This document shows, piece by piece, positions 1-7,644 of a stretch of 14,246 nt of DNA. The stretch is taken from the NCBI GenBank assembly GCA_963169175.1, contig CAUJFK010000209.1, forward strand, positions 1 to 14,246, given 5' to 3'. The number at the start of each line of letters is the position of its first letter. Within the stretch, counting starts at the first letter, position 1. A model generated the notes under the pieces. It worked only from the letters and a program-made list of their open reading frames with translations, did not search any database and was not told the DNA's origin. Source of the stretch: Acidobacteriota bacterium (GTDB lineage: Bacteria; Acidobacteriota; Blastocatellia; Pyrinomonadales; Pyrinomonadaceae). The position numbers and the translations under genes are program-made.

Positions 1-300
1 TCGAATGTCCGTGTTCCAATATGGGAGAACGCCGACATCGCCGATGCGATAAAATGGACACGCGAACGCCGAATACACGTCATCGCCGCGGATGGTGAAG
101 CGAAACACAGCTACGCAGCGATCAGCTGGCAGAAGCGGAGCATGATAATTTTCGGCTCTGAGGCCCACGGACTCGACCGCCAGTTCCTTGAAATGGCGGA
201 TGAAGTTGTTTCGATCCCAATGAAAAACGACGTGGAAAGCCTGAACCTTGCGGTATCGGCGGGAATTATTTTATTTGAAGCCGTGCGGCAAAATTCCTGA
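1..300 (+). CDS. SpoU/TrmH-family RNA 2'-O-methyltransferase, C-terminal part (5' end outside window)
   Basis: The first 300 bases are open in frame 1 and end at TGA 298-300, giving the last 99 residues of a protein that begins upstream. The end carries the two knot motifs of the SpoU class of SPOUT methyltransferases: FGSEAHGL (about residues 56-63 of the fragment) and IPMKNDVESLNLAVSAGI (about 73-90), where the backbone knot binds S-adenosylmethionine and the N-E-S-L-N-type loop completes the active site. The family methylates a ribose 2'-OH in tRNA or rRNA. The N-terminal substrate-recognition region is missing, so the target (TrmH, RlmB or another) cannot be decided. The gene runs tail-to-tail into the phosphatase gene with only 5 bp between the stops, and no terminator hairpin is visible there. 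Confidence 0.93.
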   Translation, partial: SNVRVPIWENADIADAIKWTRERRIHVIAADGEAKHSYAAISWQKRSMIIFGSEAHGLDRQFLEMADEVVSIPMKNDVESLNLAVSAGIILFEAVRQNS

Positions 301-305
301 TATCT

Positions 306-1949
306 TTACCTGACGATCGGAGCAGCGTTAACGGCTACGTTCGCGTTGGTGTTCGCCTGGGCCGCCAGATTTGCCGCATCGATCTGCTTTTTCAACAGTT
401 CTCGGGCCTCTAAGCTGTCAATAATGGCCAGCGCCATCATTATCTCGTTGGACATTGTTTTTATGTTGTCCTTTTCCTGAACATTAAGCAGAAGAACGCG
501 GGCTTGCTCATAGGCTCGCCTCGCCTCGACAGGCTTGTTCGTGAGCAGAAGTGCCCGCCCTAACCAGAAAAAGTCGCCTGCCTCCTGGGGTGTTGCGGCA
601 TTCGCATTCAGGTATTTGACCGGGTCCGCATCAACTGTACGGCGTGTTTCTTCAAAGGCTGTGAGCGGTATATTGTTGCTCTTTTGTTCAACGATCACTG
701 GCGGATCTACTGTGACCGTCGGCCGCAGCGACGATCGGAGCATGCAATACCCGGCCACCGCGCCTATGGCCGCACCAGCCGCCAGGCCGATCAGCAGGAT
801 CAAGATCGGAAACGGCGATCGCGTTGAAAGATCGGCATTCGGTGTACTTGGTACCGATGCATAGGACAGGACCGCCGGAACAGCAGATGGTTCCGCCGTC
901 CGCTCCTCAAGGTCTGACTCTATCGGGCCCGATAACTTCTCGTCCGGCGCCGTTTCATCTGCAAAACTCGCCGCGGGCTCCTCTTCAAGTAGATAAGGCT
1001 CCTCATCCACAAGATCATCGAAAGCTTCGTTGGTCACAATCGCCTCGGGCGGAAGCGATGCATCGGCCGCAGGGATATTTTCGGGCGGGATCTCAACATG
1101 CTCGATCGTTTCCGTATCCGCCGGAACCTCGTCGCGCGGACCGGCAATGGTCGGCTCGTCGTCGTCCAGAGTTTCGTTGAACAGCAACGGGCTGATGGTG
1201 CCATCGCCCGGAAAGCGGACTATCACCGCCGTCAGGTTGTCCTCGGCCCCGCGGCTAAAACATATCTCCTTCATCCGGGCACAAATATCCTCGGGCCCAA
1301 ACTCTGAGCTAAGCAGTTGTTCTATCTCGTCGTCGCCTATGTGCCGCGTGATGCCGTCGGAACAAAGCAAAAATGTGGTTCCCGGATGGATCAGGACACA
1401 CTTTAGGTCGGGAAGCACCGTTTCTTCGGCCCCGAGCGCACGGCTTATTACATTTCGGCTTGGATGGTTTAGGGCCTGTTCGGGCGTCATTCGCCCGGCA
1501 CGGACTTCTTCCTCAACGACCGAATGATCGTCGGTTTCCCGCGACAATCGTCCGGCGGCATCCACCTTGTAAACACGCGAGTCGCCGACATGAGCGATAG
1601 TTGCCATGTCGCCCGAAACATGGACCGCGACCACGGTCGTTGCCATTGATGTGAGCTGAGCAATGTCTCGCGACATTTGAAAGATCGCTTCGTTCGCACG
1701 TTCCAGCGCAACACGCATGGTGTCTTCCGGGTCGGCATTCGGGCCCATGTTTACGAAGGCCTCGCCGAGTATTTCGACAGCCATCTGCGATGCGACCTCG
1801 CCCGCCTGGGCACCGCCGACACCGTCCGCAACGGCGAAGATTCCGTGTTCGGGAAGTTCGAGAAAGGAATCCTCATTCTGAGGACGGCCCTCGTTCAGGC
1901 CTCGGTCACTCACCGATGCCGACGAAAATTCAGTTACGATACCATCCAT
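306..1949 (-). CDS. PP2C-type Ser/Thr protein phosphatase with one membrane span and extracytoplasmic TPR-like tail (PstP-like)
   Basis: 547 residues. Residues 8-247 form a PPM/PP2C phosphatase. Visible motifs are RGLNEGRPQNEDSF (14-28), ADGVGG with metal-binding D42 (41-46), TSMATT (100-105), HVGDSRVY (120-127), LLCSDGI with D198 (195-200) and GAEDNLTAVIV with D237 (234-244). Such enzymes remove phosphate from pSer/pThr using Mn/Mg. A long acidic, proline-rich linker (about 250-375) leads to one membrane span (about 379-403). The remaining 144 residues would lie outside the cytoplasm and contain a TPR-like helix pair near 455-490 (WLGRALLL, EARRAYEQAR). This topology matches mycobacterial PstP, which opposes PknA/PknB. 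ATG at 1949 has a GGAG 9 bases upstream. It is the last gene of the minus-strand block, 71 bp after rodA. The catalytic call is firm; the substrates (the kinase at 12525, the FHA protein, the wall enzymes) are inferred. Confidence 0.93.
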   Translation of the reverse strand: MDGIVTEFSSASVSDRGLNEGRPQNEDSFLELPEHGIFAVADGVGGAQAGEVASQMAVEILGEAFVNMGPNADPEDTMRVALERANEAIFQMSRDIAQLTSMATTVVAVHVSGDMATIAHVGDSRVYKVDAAGRLSRETDDHSVVEEEVRAGRMTPEQALNHPSRNVISRALGAEETVLPDLKCVLIHPGTTFLLCSDGITRHIGDDEIEQLLSSEFGPEDICARMKEICFSRGAEDNLTAVIVRFPGDGTISPLLFNETLDDDEPTIAGPRDEVPADTETIEHVEIPPENIPAADASLPPEAIVTNEAFDDLVDEEPYLLEEEPAASFADETAPDEKLSGPIESDLEERTAEPSAVPAVLSYASVPSTPNADLSTRSPFPILILLIGLAAGAAIGAVAGYCMLRSSLRPTVTVDPPVIVEQKSNNIPLTAFEETRRTVDADPVKYLNANAATPQEAGDFFWLGRALLLTNKPVEARRAYEQARVLLLNVQEKDNIKTMSNEIMMALAIIDSLEARELLKKQIDAANLAAQANTNANVAVNAAPIVR

Positions 1950-2020
1950 CTTTCCTGTCTCCGATTCCGCAACGAGCGCGATCGTATCAAGTTCTGCTGC
2001 AATAGATTAGGTGCCTGGAA

Positions 2021-3694
2021 TTAGGGTAGTGCGTTAACGTTGCCAACACTTCGGTCGATCGCGTTTCTATGCGAGAACGCCATCAGCATGCCCAGCATTA
2101 CAAAGCTCGTTATCAGCGAAAACCCGCCATGGCTGACAAAGGGAAGCGTGATCCCGGTCATCGGCAGTGCACGGGTGATGCCGCCAATATTGACGAGGGC
2201 CTGAAACCCAATAAACGCAGACAACCCTATGCAACAGAGCTTGCTGAACATGTCCCGCGAATCGAGCGCTGTTCTGACACCCGCGCTAACGAACACGATC
2301 AGCGCAAAGGTTAGCAACAAACCCCCGAAAAGTCCAAGTTCCTCCGCCAACGCGGCAAAGACATAATCTGAGTCGGCAACGGGTATCAACTCAGGATACC
2401 CAAGGCCCAAACCGCGGCCTGTCGTCCCGCCCGAAGCTAGCCCAAAGGTTGCCTGCGCCGGCTGAAAGGCGAGGATATCGAACCACGCATCAACGTTGAT
2501 GGTCCGCTGCAGGCTTGGATCTTCTTCAAGCATCTGCGGCAGATTCGGGTCCTTTTCTACTAGCTTCTTGTAATAATCATCATAATCTTCCTTCCACCAG
2601 GCCGTGTCCGGCGATGGCGGTGTAAATCCATCCAGCCAAAGGTGAAAACGCTGCTGGATTCGGTTCGGCAGCACAGATCTGACCGGTGTGGCGACGGTAG
2701 GGAGCAGCGGGATTTTTGCCTGAGTATCATCAGGCAGGGCACCGACGATGAGAATTCCGATAACAAGCGCAACGCTGCCAACCAAAACAAAACGCTGCAT
2801 GAACCGCCGGACCGCTATTAGATAAAGCGTCGCATAGACCCCGCTGAACACCATCATTTGCCCAAAATCTTTGAGTACAAAGAAGGGAACAAACGGCAGG
2901 ATCGCCATAAAGACAAGGGGAATTACATCCTTGGCCCGCGGCAAACCCCAATATGTCCGGGCCAGATTCTTGTACAGGATCGATAATATCGCGGCAAATC
3001 CGATCAGGAACGGGATCTTTGCAGGTTCCCACGGCGTCATGTTGCCAATAGATTTACCGGCGCGCGATGTAATGGCCGCAAGGATCAGCGGGCCAAGCGT
3101 GAGCAGAACTATCAGAAATCCATTTTTCTGCAGAAACTCAAGCACACGCTCGTCGCGAAAGGCGATCAGGACGAATACGAGTCCCAAAACTCCAAGCACC
3201 GGGTTGATCGTTCGGCCGGAGAACAAAACGCCAGCCAACGTGTCCGGCGAGGGCCGCGGCGTTTCCGCCGACAGGTCGACTGGCGACGGCGGCGTCGGCG
3301 GAAGGCCCATCATCTGCTTTTTCTCTGCTGAGTAATTTTCTTGAATGTAGTGAAGCTGAAGCGTTTTAATCTTCTGCTGCCGGGCCTCGGCCTTGTCCTT
3401 TCGCGACACATATTCGGGGTCGCTAAAGAGACGATATTGGATTGTGAGGCCGATCGAGAATAAAAGTACCGCGGTCGTATAGACCGTCCAGCTTCCCTGA
3501 AACTTAAGGACTTTCTTTAAGAATATTGGCAGAACTGCAAGAAAAGAAAGGAGTCCAACGTTGCGAACTGCCGTGTACCACGACGTCTCATAACCTCGGA
3601 TAAGGCCGCCATAATAGATGGCGTAGTGAGCTGTCGCCGCCAAAAAAATGATCAGCGCCAGGATAAAAAAGTGTGATGATGTTCTGTTCTTCAC
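2021..3694 (-). CDS. rodA: RodA/FtsW/SpoVE-family peptidoglycan glycosyltransferase with enlarged loops
   Basis: With GTG at 3694 the product has 557 residues, well above the usual 370-420 of RodA/FtsW. These SEDS proteins polymerise lipid II into glycan strands in the membrane, normally paired with a class B PBP such as the one encoded just upstream. Family motifs are QRFHLWLD (348-355), ASGGTTGRGLGLG (420-432), PELIPVADSDYVFAALAEEL (434-453; D443 aligns with the catalytic Asp of RodA), and TRALPMTGITLPFVSHGG (507-524). Many hydrophobic spans start at residue 9. Extra material lies in two hydrophilic stretches: about 90-155 after the third span, and about 356-400 between QRF and ASGG. An in-frame TTG at 3766 would overlap the PBP gene by 65 bp and add a basic, non-membrane leader that looks like antisense of nothing useful but PBP coding; GTG 3694, 7 bp past the PBP stop, is preferred although its ribosome site is weak. 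RodA is chosen over FtsW from the pbpA-pstP context. Confidence 0.9.
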   Translation of the reverse strand: MKNRTSSHFFILALIIFLAATAHYAIYYGGLIRGYETSWYTAVRNVGLLSFLAVLPIFLKKVLKFQGSWTVYTTAVLLFSIGLTIQYRLFSDPEYVSRKDKAEARQQKIKTLQLHYIQENYSAEKKQMMGLPPTPPSPVDLSAETPRPSPDTLAGVLFSGRTINPVLGVLGLVFVLIAFRDERVLEFLQKNGFLIVLLTLGPLILAAITSRAGKSIGNMTPWEPAKIPFLIGFAAILSILYKNLARTYWGLPRAKDVIPLVFMAILPFVPFFVLKDFGQMMVFSGVYATLYLIAVRRFMQRFVLVGSVALVIGILIVGALPDDTQAKIPLLPTVATPVRSVLPNRIQQRFHLWLDGFTPPSPDTAWWKEDYDDYYKKLVEKDPNLPQMLEEDPSLQRTINVDAWFDILAFQPAQATFGLASGGTTGRGLGLGYPELIPVADSDYVFAALAEELGLFGGLLLTFALIVFVSAGVRTALDSRDMFSKLCCIGLSAFIGFQALVNIGGITRALPMTGITLPFVSHGGFSLITSFVMLGMLMAFSHRNAIDRSVGNVNALP

Positions 3695-3701
3695 AAAAAA
3701 A

Positions 3702-5606
3702 CTACCGTGTTGATCGCCGCCGTTTCGGCCCGGCCGCTGGTGCTTTCGGCCTGTATTTTTCTCCAAGCAGACCGAGATCCCGAGCCTTCAAAATAACGTC
3801 CGCCGCGATCGGAGCGGCCGTAGTTCCGCCGTAACCTGACCCAATGTCCTCGATTACAACAGCGATAGCGAGCGTCGGGCTTTCCAGCGGAGCAATGCTG
3901 ATGAACCAGCCGTCAGTGCGCCGTCTGAACACAGGTTCCTGGTAGGTGGTCCATTCGCCGGCATCATTCTTTTTGCGTTTGGCGACGGTGATCCGTTTTC
4001 CGTTCTTGTCATAGGCGGGAACGCCATCCTTTTCAGCAGTGCCCGTTTTCCCGCCGGTTTCGATACCTGTCCCCGCTAGCTTTGCCTTGACGCGCGTACC
4101 CGTACCGCCCGATTCCTCGGTCACCGTTGACATAATTTCGCGCACAACGGCAGCCTGCTGCGGTGTCAGGACCTGCGAGAACATCTGCGGCTGAAGATCA
4201 GCCTCGATCTTGGGCTTCATCAATTTGCCTTGAATATTTGCCGGAGCCGAGGCGATCAGGGCCATCTGGAACGGTGTCATTTGGCCCGCATAGCCCTGGC
4301 CCATACCGATCTGGCCAAAGTCAAAAAGTGTCAGCTCTTTACCAGTCACAATTGTCGAACGCGCCGGTGCAAGAGCATTGGCGACGCGTCTGTTGGAAGT
4401 ATTCCAAATATCGGCAAAAAAGCCTTGCTGGAGGGCCTCTTCAGGCGTTTCAGTAGGGGTTATTCCAAATATCCTCGCGGTTTCGGCCATTCGATCGCGG
4501 CCAAGAGCGTTCGCTAATTGGGCAAAATACTGGTTGCTTGAAACCTTATATGCCTCGCGGATCGGGATATTTTCGGCGCAGGCATGGCAGCTGCCGCCTG
4601 CATCGCAGATCGGCTTTGAACCGCGGAACGGCGTATAGCAAGGCGGAGTTGCGTCAGCGGGACGACCGGGAAATGTCAGGTCGGATCGGCCGGCACGAAA
4701 TGCCGAGATCATCGTAAATGTCTTGAACGTCGAGCCCGGAATGTAAAACTCGCGTGTTGCACGGTTAAGAAGAGGTTTGTGCTCCTTGTCCGCCTCTAAC
4801 TTTAGATATCCGTCAAGCGTTTCGGCCTCAGAAAGCTTGTAGGATGGATTGGAATACATCGCAAGGACATCGCCGGTCTGCGGATTCAAGACGACGATCC
4901 CGCCCTGTTTTCCTTCAAGTTGTTTGGCAACAAATGCCTGTAAATCACGGTCAATAGTAATCCTTACATCTCTTTGCTCCGGCTCTGGCTTCTTGTATTT
5001 CGTTAAGATCTCCCAGGCCTCGGGCATTGGGTTTGCTTCGCGGTTGTAAAGCGTACGCTCGAGGCCGGGCGTGCCGCGTTCGGTTCCGAGAAAATGTGCC
5101 ATCTCGGTCTCAAGAGCATATGTCCGATCGACCTCGCCTTTCGCGTTTATCTTGTAATAGGCCAGCGCGGCCCCGAGTTTGCCGGTCCGGTCGAGCATCC
5201 AGCCTCTCAGGTCCGCTGCTGATGTTCGCCGGGTCCGAAGGTCCTTATATGCCAAAGCTTGAAACTGTTCGTTCGAATCATCTGCGAAATATGTCCAGTA
5301 AACCTGGAATCCAAATACGCTAAATGCAAGTAAAATAAAGACAAACTGCCATACGCGGATACTTCGGTTTGCGACGGTTTGTGTAAGCTTGCGTGCCACC
5401 TCGCGCGGCAGGCCTCGCTCAAATAGAAACTTGGGGCGGCTGAAGTTATCGAAAAAGGAGATGCACAGAAATCCAAGCAGAATGCCGACCCCAATGATGA
5501 AGATGATGCTCAGCCCGGCGGGTGTCCGTTCCAATACCTGGCCGCCGAACAGGTGTTCGGGCCGCCAATTGCTCCAGTCAATTTGTAATAGAAATCCAAA
5601 CTTCAC
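3702..5606 (-). CDS. pbpA: Class B penicillin-binding protein, D,D-transpeptidase (PbpA/PBP2-like)
   Basis: 634 residues from GTG at 5606. The transpeptidase domain spans about 230-605, with STFK (S292 acyl-enzyme nucleophile, K295), SSN (356-358) and KTGTAE (K520-E525). It cross-links stem peptides in the periplasm, usually together with the RodA made from the next gene. Two hydrophobic spans precede it (about 31-52 and 86-105), separated by a basic loop. This implies an outside N-terminus, whereas most class B PBPs have one span. The region between the membrane and the catalytic domain is short (about 110 residues), as in actinobacterial PbpA, and no PASTA repeats follow. Four cysteines (C323, C334, C340, C343) lie just before SSN. 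A lysine/arginine-rich insertion (about 527-563) follows KTGT. The start overlaps the upstream FHA stop as GTGA, indicating translational coupling. The tail is very basic (KRRRSTR). Confidence 0.94.
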   Translation of the reverse strand: MKFGFLLQIDWSNWRPEHLFGGQVLERTPAGLSIIFIIGVGILLGFLCISFFDNFSRPKFLFERGLPREVARKLTQTVANRSIRVWQFVFILLAFSVFGFQVYWTYFADDSNEQFQALAYKDLRTRRTSAADLRGWMLDRTGKLGAALAYYKINAKGEVDRTYALETEMAHFLGTERGTPGLERTLYNREANPMPEAWEILTKYKKPEPEQRDVRITIDRDLQAFVAKQLEGKQGGIVVLNPQTGDVLAMYSNPSYKLSEAETLDGYLKLEADKEHKPLLNRATREFYIPGSTFKTFTMISAFRAGRSDLTFPGRPADATPPCYTPFRGSKPICDAGGSCHACAENIPIREAYKVSSNQYFAQLANALGRDRMAETARIFGITPTETPEEALQQGFFADIWNTSNRRVANALAPARSTIVTGKELTLFDFGQIGMGQGYAGQMTPFQMALIASAPANIQGKLMKPKIEADLQPQMFSQVLTPQQAAVVREIMSTVTEESGGTGTRVKAKLAGTGIETGGKTGTAEKDGVPAYDKNGKRITVAKRKKNDAGEWTTYQEPVFRRRTDGWFISIAPLESPTLAIAVVIEDIGSGYGGTTAAPIAADVILKARDLGLLGEKYRPKAPAAGPKRRRSTR

Positions 5607-6676
5607 GTGTTGCCTGACGTCTCTTTGTCGGAAGCTTCCTCTGGCTCAGTCGGATTAGATGCGTTTTCGCTAGCGAGCAGCGGCCTAAGAATACGGGATT
5701 CCGGGATCGGGATGCTGGGCAACGTCGGATCTGTCTCCTGTTTCTCACTCAGCGGTTTTATCTTTTGTGAAAATTCGAATTCTCCGATTCGGACCGTTTC
5801 TGACGTGTCCTTCAGTTCGTCCGGTACAATAGGTGCCGCGGGAACGATTCGCTTGATGACCTCGACCTCCACATTGACCGTCCCGAACCGCAGCTTTTGT
5901 TGTGGCCGAACCGGAATTGCTTTGCCATATGCGATACGTTCGCCGTCTACGAATGTTCCGTTGGTCGATCCGGTATCGGCGACGACCAGTTCACCGTCAC
6001 GGTTAAAAAGCAGCGACGCGTGCAGTTTCGACACACTCTCGTCGTCGAGTGCCAGATCATTCTCCTTGGTCCGGCCGACGGACCTCCGATCGCCTGCTTT
6101 CATCTCGACCACGCGTTCAAACGGATTCCCACTGATCTCAAAACGAAAGAGGACCTTCGCTTTGGCAGGCGGATCTTCCGGCGGGACCGCGATTTCCGGT
6201 ACTTCCACCCGAAGGCCCGGGAGCGTAACGTCCGCTATTCCTTCGTGGTCATTCTCAGCGGCCTTGTCAAAACTTGCGAATAACTTTACACCGGTTGTGA
6301 AATAATCAGGCTTGACCGTTAGCGAGATCGGGCCGTAAGTGTAATATCGACGGTCGTTTATATGATCAACAAGCGCCGTCAGCAATTCGTTCTCGAGTTT
6401 TGTTAGCGCCGATTCAGAGTCGGTTGAGAACTTGTCCCACTGCATCTTGAGGGCGATGAAATGCGGAATAAACTTTCGGTTGTCATCTGCGACGCGTGCC
6501 TCGGCATCGACCAAACTCTTCAGGCGCTCCGAAAGTTCACTTGTCGCCAGAGTGCTCGAGGGCTTCCATCCGCGGCCTGTCAGCCGGTCAAGTGCGTCCC
6601 CAACCTTTGTCAGAACGCCTTGTACCAGCCAGTCGGCTGAGAAAGTTTTTTTGTTTTCTGTCACGTTTGCGGACAT
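5603..6676 (-). CDS. FHA-domain phosphothreonine-binding protein with FhaA-N-like (DUF3662-like) domain
   Basis: 357 residues from ATG at 6676. Residues about 18-135 resemble the small alpha/beta N-terminal domain of mycobacterial FhaA (DUF3662); this part is an inference from layout and general pattern. A forkhead-associated domain follows at about 175-275, with the canonical binding residues VGR (G201, R202), SKLHA (S216-A220, with H219) and DTGSTNGTFVDG (S237-N239). FHA domains bind phosphothreonine peptides, so the protein should read marks left by a Ser/Thr kinase such as the one encoded at 12525. The tail (about 280-357) is acidic and probably disordered. No signal peptide or membrane span is visible, so it is probably cytosolic. 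It is the first gene of the minus-strand block and overlaps the PBP start by 4 bp. There is no good Shine-Dalgarno site before the ATG; a perfect 7-bp inverted repeat sits there instead. Confidence 0.88.
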   Translation of the reverse strand: MSANVTENKKTFSADWLVQGVLTKVGDALDRLTGRGWKPSSTLATSELSERLKSLVDAEARVADDNRKFIPHFIALKMQWDKFSTDSESALTKLENELLTALVDHINDRRYYTYGPISLTVKPDYFTTGVKLFASFDKAAENDHEGIADVTLPGLRVEVPEIAVPPEDPPAKAKVLFRFEISGNPFERVVEMKAGDRRSVGRTKENDLALDDESVSKLHASLLFNRDGELVVADTGSTNGTFVDGERIAYGKAIPVRPQQKLRFGTVNVEVEVIKRIVPAAPIVPDELKDTSETVRIGEFEFSQKIKPLSEKQETDPTLPSIPIPESRILRPLLASENASNPTEPEEASDKETSGNT

Positions 6677-6681
6677 CTATA

Positions 6682-6701
6682 CCGTGCAATACGCTGCACG
6701 G
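6682..6701 (-). promoter_or_regulatory. Inverted repeat in the leader just before the FHA gene start
   Basis: CCGTGCA (6682-6688) and TGCACGG (6695-6701) are perfect 7-bp arms around a 6-base spacer. The repeat ends 5 bases upstream of the FHA start codon, where a ribosome site would be expected. It could be a hairpin controlling translation or a dimeric operator. A -10-like TAAAAT on the minus strand (6722-6717) would place transcription start about 10 bases upstream of the repeat; no matching -35 is visible, so that promoter is weakly supported. Confidence 0.5.
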
Positions 6702-6822
6702 CAAGAATTTGTTGTTATTTTATCTTAATGCCACCAACCGCGGAAACGGGCGCAGCGGTCCGAAATAACGGCAGGGAATCGGCATTGCCCGGCCCAACGG
6801 CAAGTTCCCACCTCAGAATCTC

Positions 6823-6851
6823 TTGCCAACAAACGTTCAACAATGTACAAT
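6823..6851 (+). promoter_or_regulatory. Sigma70-like promoter of the pilin operon
   Basis: TTGCCA (6823-6828; five of six match TTGACA) and TACAAT (6846-6851; five of six match TATAAT) are separated by exactly 17 bases. Transcription would start near 6858, leaving a leader of about 120 bases before the first prepilin gene. The region is AT-richer than its surroundings. This also argues against reading the TTG at 6823 as a start codon, since it is the -35 box. Confidence 0.65.
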
Positions 6852-6934
6852 AATTTTGGAAATTCTTTTCCGTTCATCTTTTCCTACATCTAAGTTCCCG
6901 ATTTACCGGGTAACCCATCAGCAAAGCAGGCACG

Positions 6935-6948
6935 CGGCCTTCGGGCCG
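6935..6948 (+). promoter_or_regulatory. UUCG-tetraloop hairpin in the pilin operon leader
   Basis: CGGCC-TTCG-GGCCG forms a 5-bp GC stem closed by the exceptionally stable C(UUCG)G tetraloop. It is followed by GG-CCGGGCC copies that could extend or compete with the stem. It lies 30 bases upstream of the first prepilin start. A T-run does not follow directly (AATTTT begins 11 bases later), so it is more likely a leader stabiliser or control element than a terminator. Confidence 0.45.
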
Positions 6949-6978
6949 GGCCGGGCCAATTTTCCGAAAGCTAAACAT

Positions 6979-7629
6979 ATGCCACATCTTCCGGTTGAAC
7001 GCAGCCCAAACGGCGCTTCTCCTAAAAACGGGATGAGCGGGTATTCGCTCGTAGAGATCGTTGTGGTCCTGGCGCTGTTGTCCGTGCTCACGGCAATGTC
7101 GCTTCCGTATTTCTTCAATTTTTCACGGACGTACAAATCCGAAGATCAGGCTATCAAGGTGATGGACCTCATGCGTGAGGCCAGCCAGATCGCGTTGACG
7201 CGGCGCCGGACCATTCGCGTTGAGATCGATCGGACCAATACCGCGGAGCCGTTCCTTCGCATGAGCGAAGATGGCGGGCCCGTGCTGAAGACGATCCCGC
7301 TGGAACCGCTGAATGCGGTCCGCATGGACGTGGCCCCCGCCGGTATCAATGCTCCGAGCCCGCCAAACTACAGCGCGGCCTCGTATGTAAGCAACGTTTG
7401 GGCGATCAGATTCCGCAGCAACGGTTCGGTCATAACCGCCGCAGGCACTACGCCGGTGAGCGCGACGCTGTTTTCATGGCGGCCAAAAATGGAAACGGGA
7501 ACCCCGTTCAACATCAGCGATCTTAATCCCGCCCGTGCCGAGGAAGTTCGTGCGATCACGATCTTTGGCGGGACAGGGGCCGTCCGCTACTGGAAATATA
7601 CAGGTACGGCCTGGGTGCCGTACCAATAG
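6979..7629 (+). CDS. FimT/GspH-type minor prepilin (type IV pilus/pseudopilin)
   Basis: 216 residues from ATG at 6979. The class III signal is MSGYSLVEIVVVLALLSVL: a 21-residue hydrophilic leader ends in G21, cleavage before Y22 gives Glu at mature position 5 (E26), and a hydrophobic helix runs to about residue 43. Prepilin peptidase would cut and N-methylate it at the inner membrane. The rest is the variable head, with helix-rich residues 52-75 (KVMDLMREASQIALTRRR) typical of the GspH/FimT family. It is first in a four-gene minor-pilin operon in the usual fimT-pilV-pilW-pilX order. An upstream in-frame TTG at 6823 is rejected because it is the -35 box; ATG 7033 is rejected because it would leave only a 3-residue leader. 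The ribosome site for 6979 is weak (GAAAG). Minor pilins of this class prime assembly and sit at the fibre tip. Confidence 0.85.
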   Translation: MPHLPVERSPNGASPKNGMSGYSLVEIVVVLALLSVLTAMSLPYFFNFSRTYKSEDQAIKVMDLMREASQIALTRRRTIRVEIDRTNTAEPFLRMSEDGGPVLKTIPLEPLNAVRMDVAPAGINAPSPPNYSAASYVSNVWAIRFRSNGSVITAAGTTPVSATLFSWRPKMETGTPFNISDLNPARAEEVRAITIFGGTGAVRYWKYTGTAWVPYQ

Positions 7630-7644
7630 CCGCGAGGAGTAAAA

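Noticed and set aside
300..306. Possible bidirectional terminator between the methyltransferase and the phosphatase gene
   Set aside because: Only 5 bp separate the two stops and no inverted repeat with a T-run is visible in or around the gap.
3695..3766. TTG at 3766 as the start of RodA
   Set aside because: It overlaps the PBP gene by 65 bp, lacks a ribosome site and adds a basic non-membrane leader; GTG 3694 directly follows the PBP stop.
5607..6305. Open frame of 232 codons opposite the FHA gene
   Set aside because: Serine-rich translation typical of a shadow frame; the sense strand has a clear FHA domain and coupling to the PBP gene.
6917..6965. GCAAAGC and nearby GGGTAACCC resemble pieces of the c-di-GMP-I (GEMM) riboswitch
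   Set aside because: The order of the pieces does not match the family, the GAAA tetraloop helix is missing before GCAAAGC, and no 3' GGTTACC-type half follows. Kept only as a question for a covariance search.
6823..6978. In-frame TTG at 6823 as the start of the first prepilin
   Set aside because: It coincides with the -35 box, has no ribosome site and would add 52 residues before a leader that is already complete from ATG 6979.
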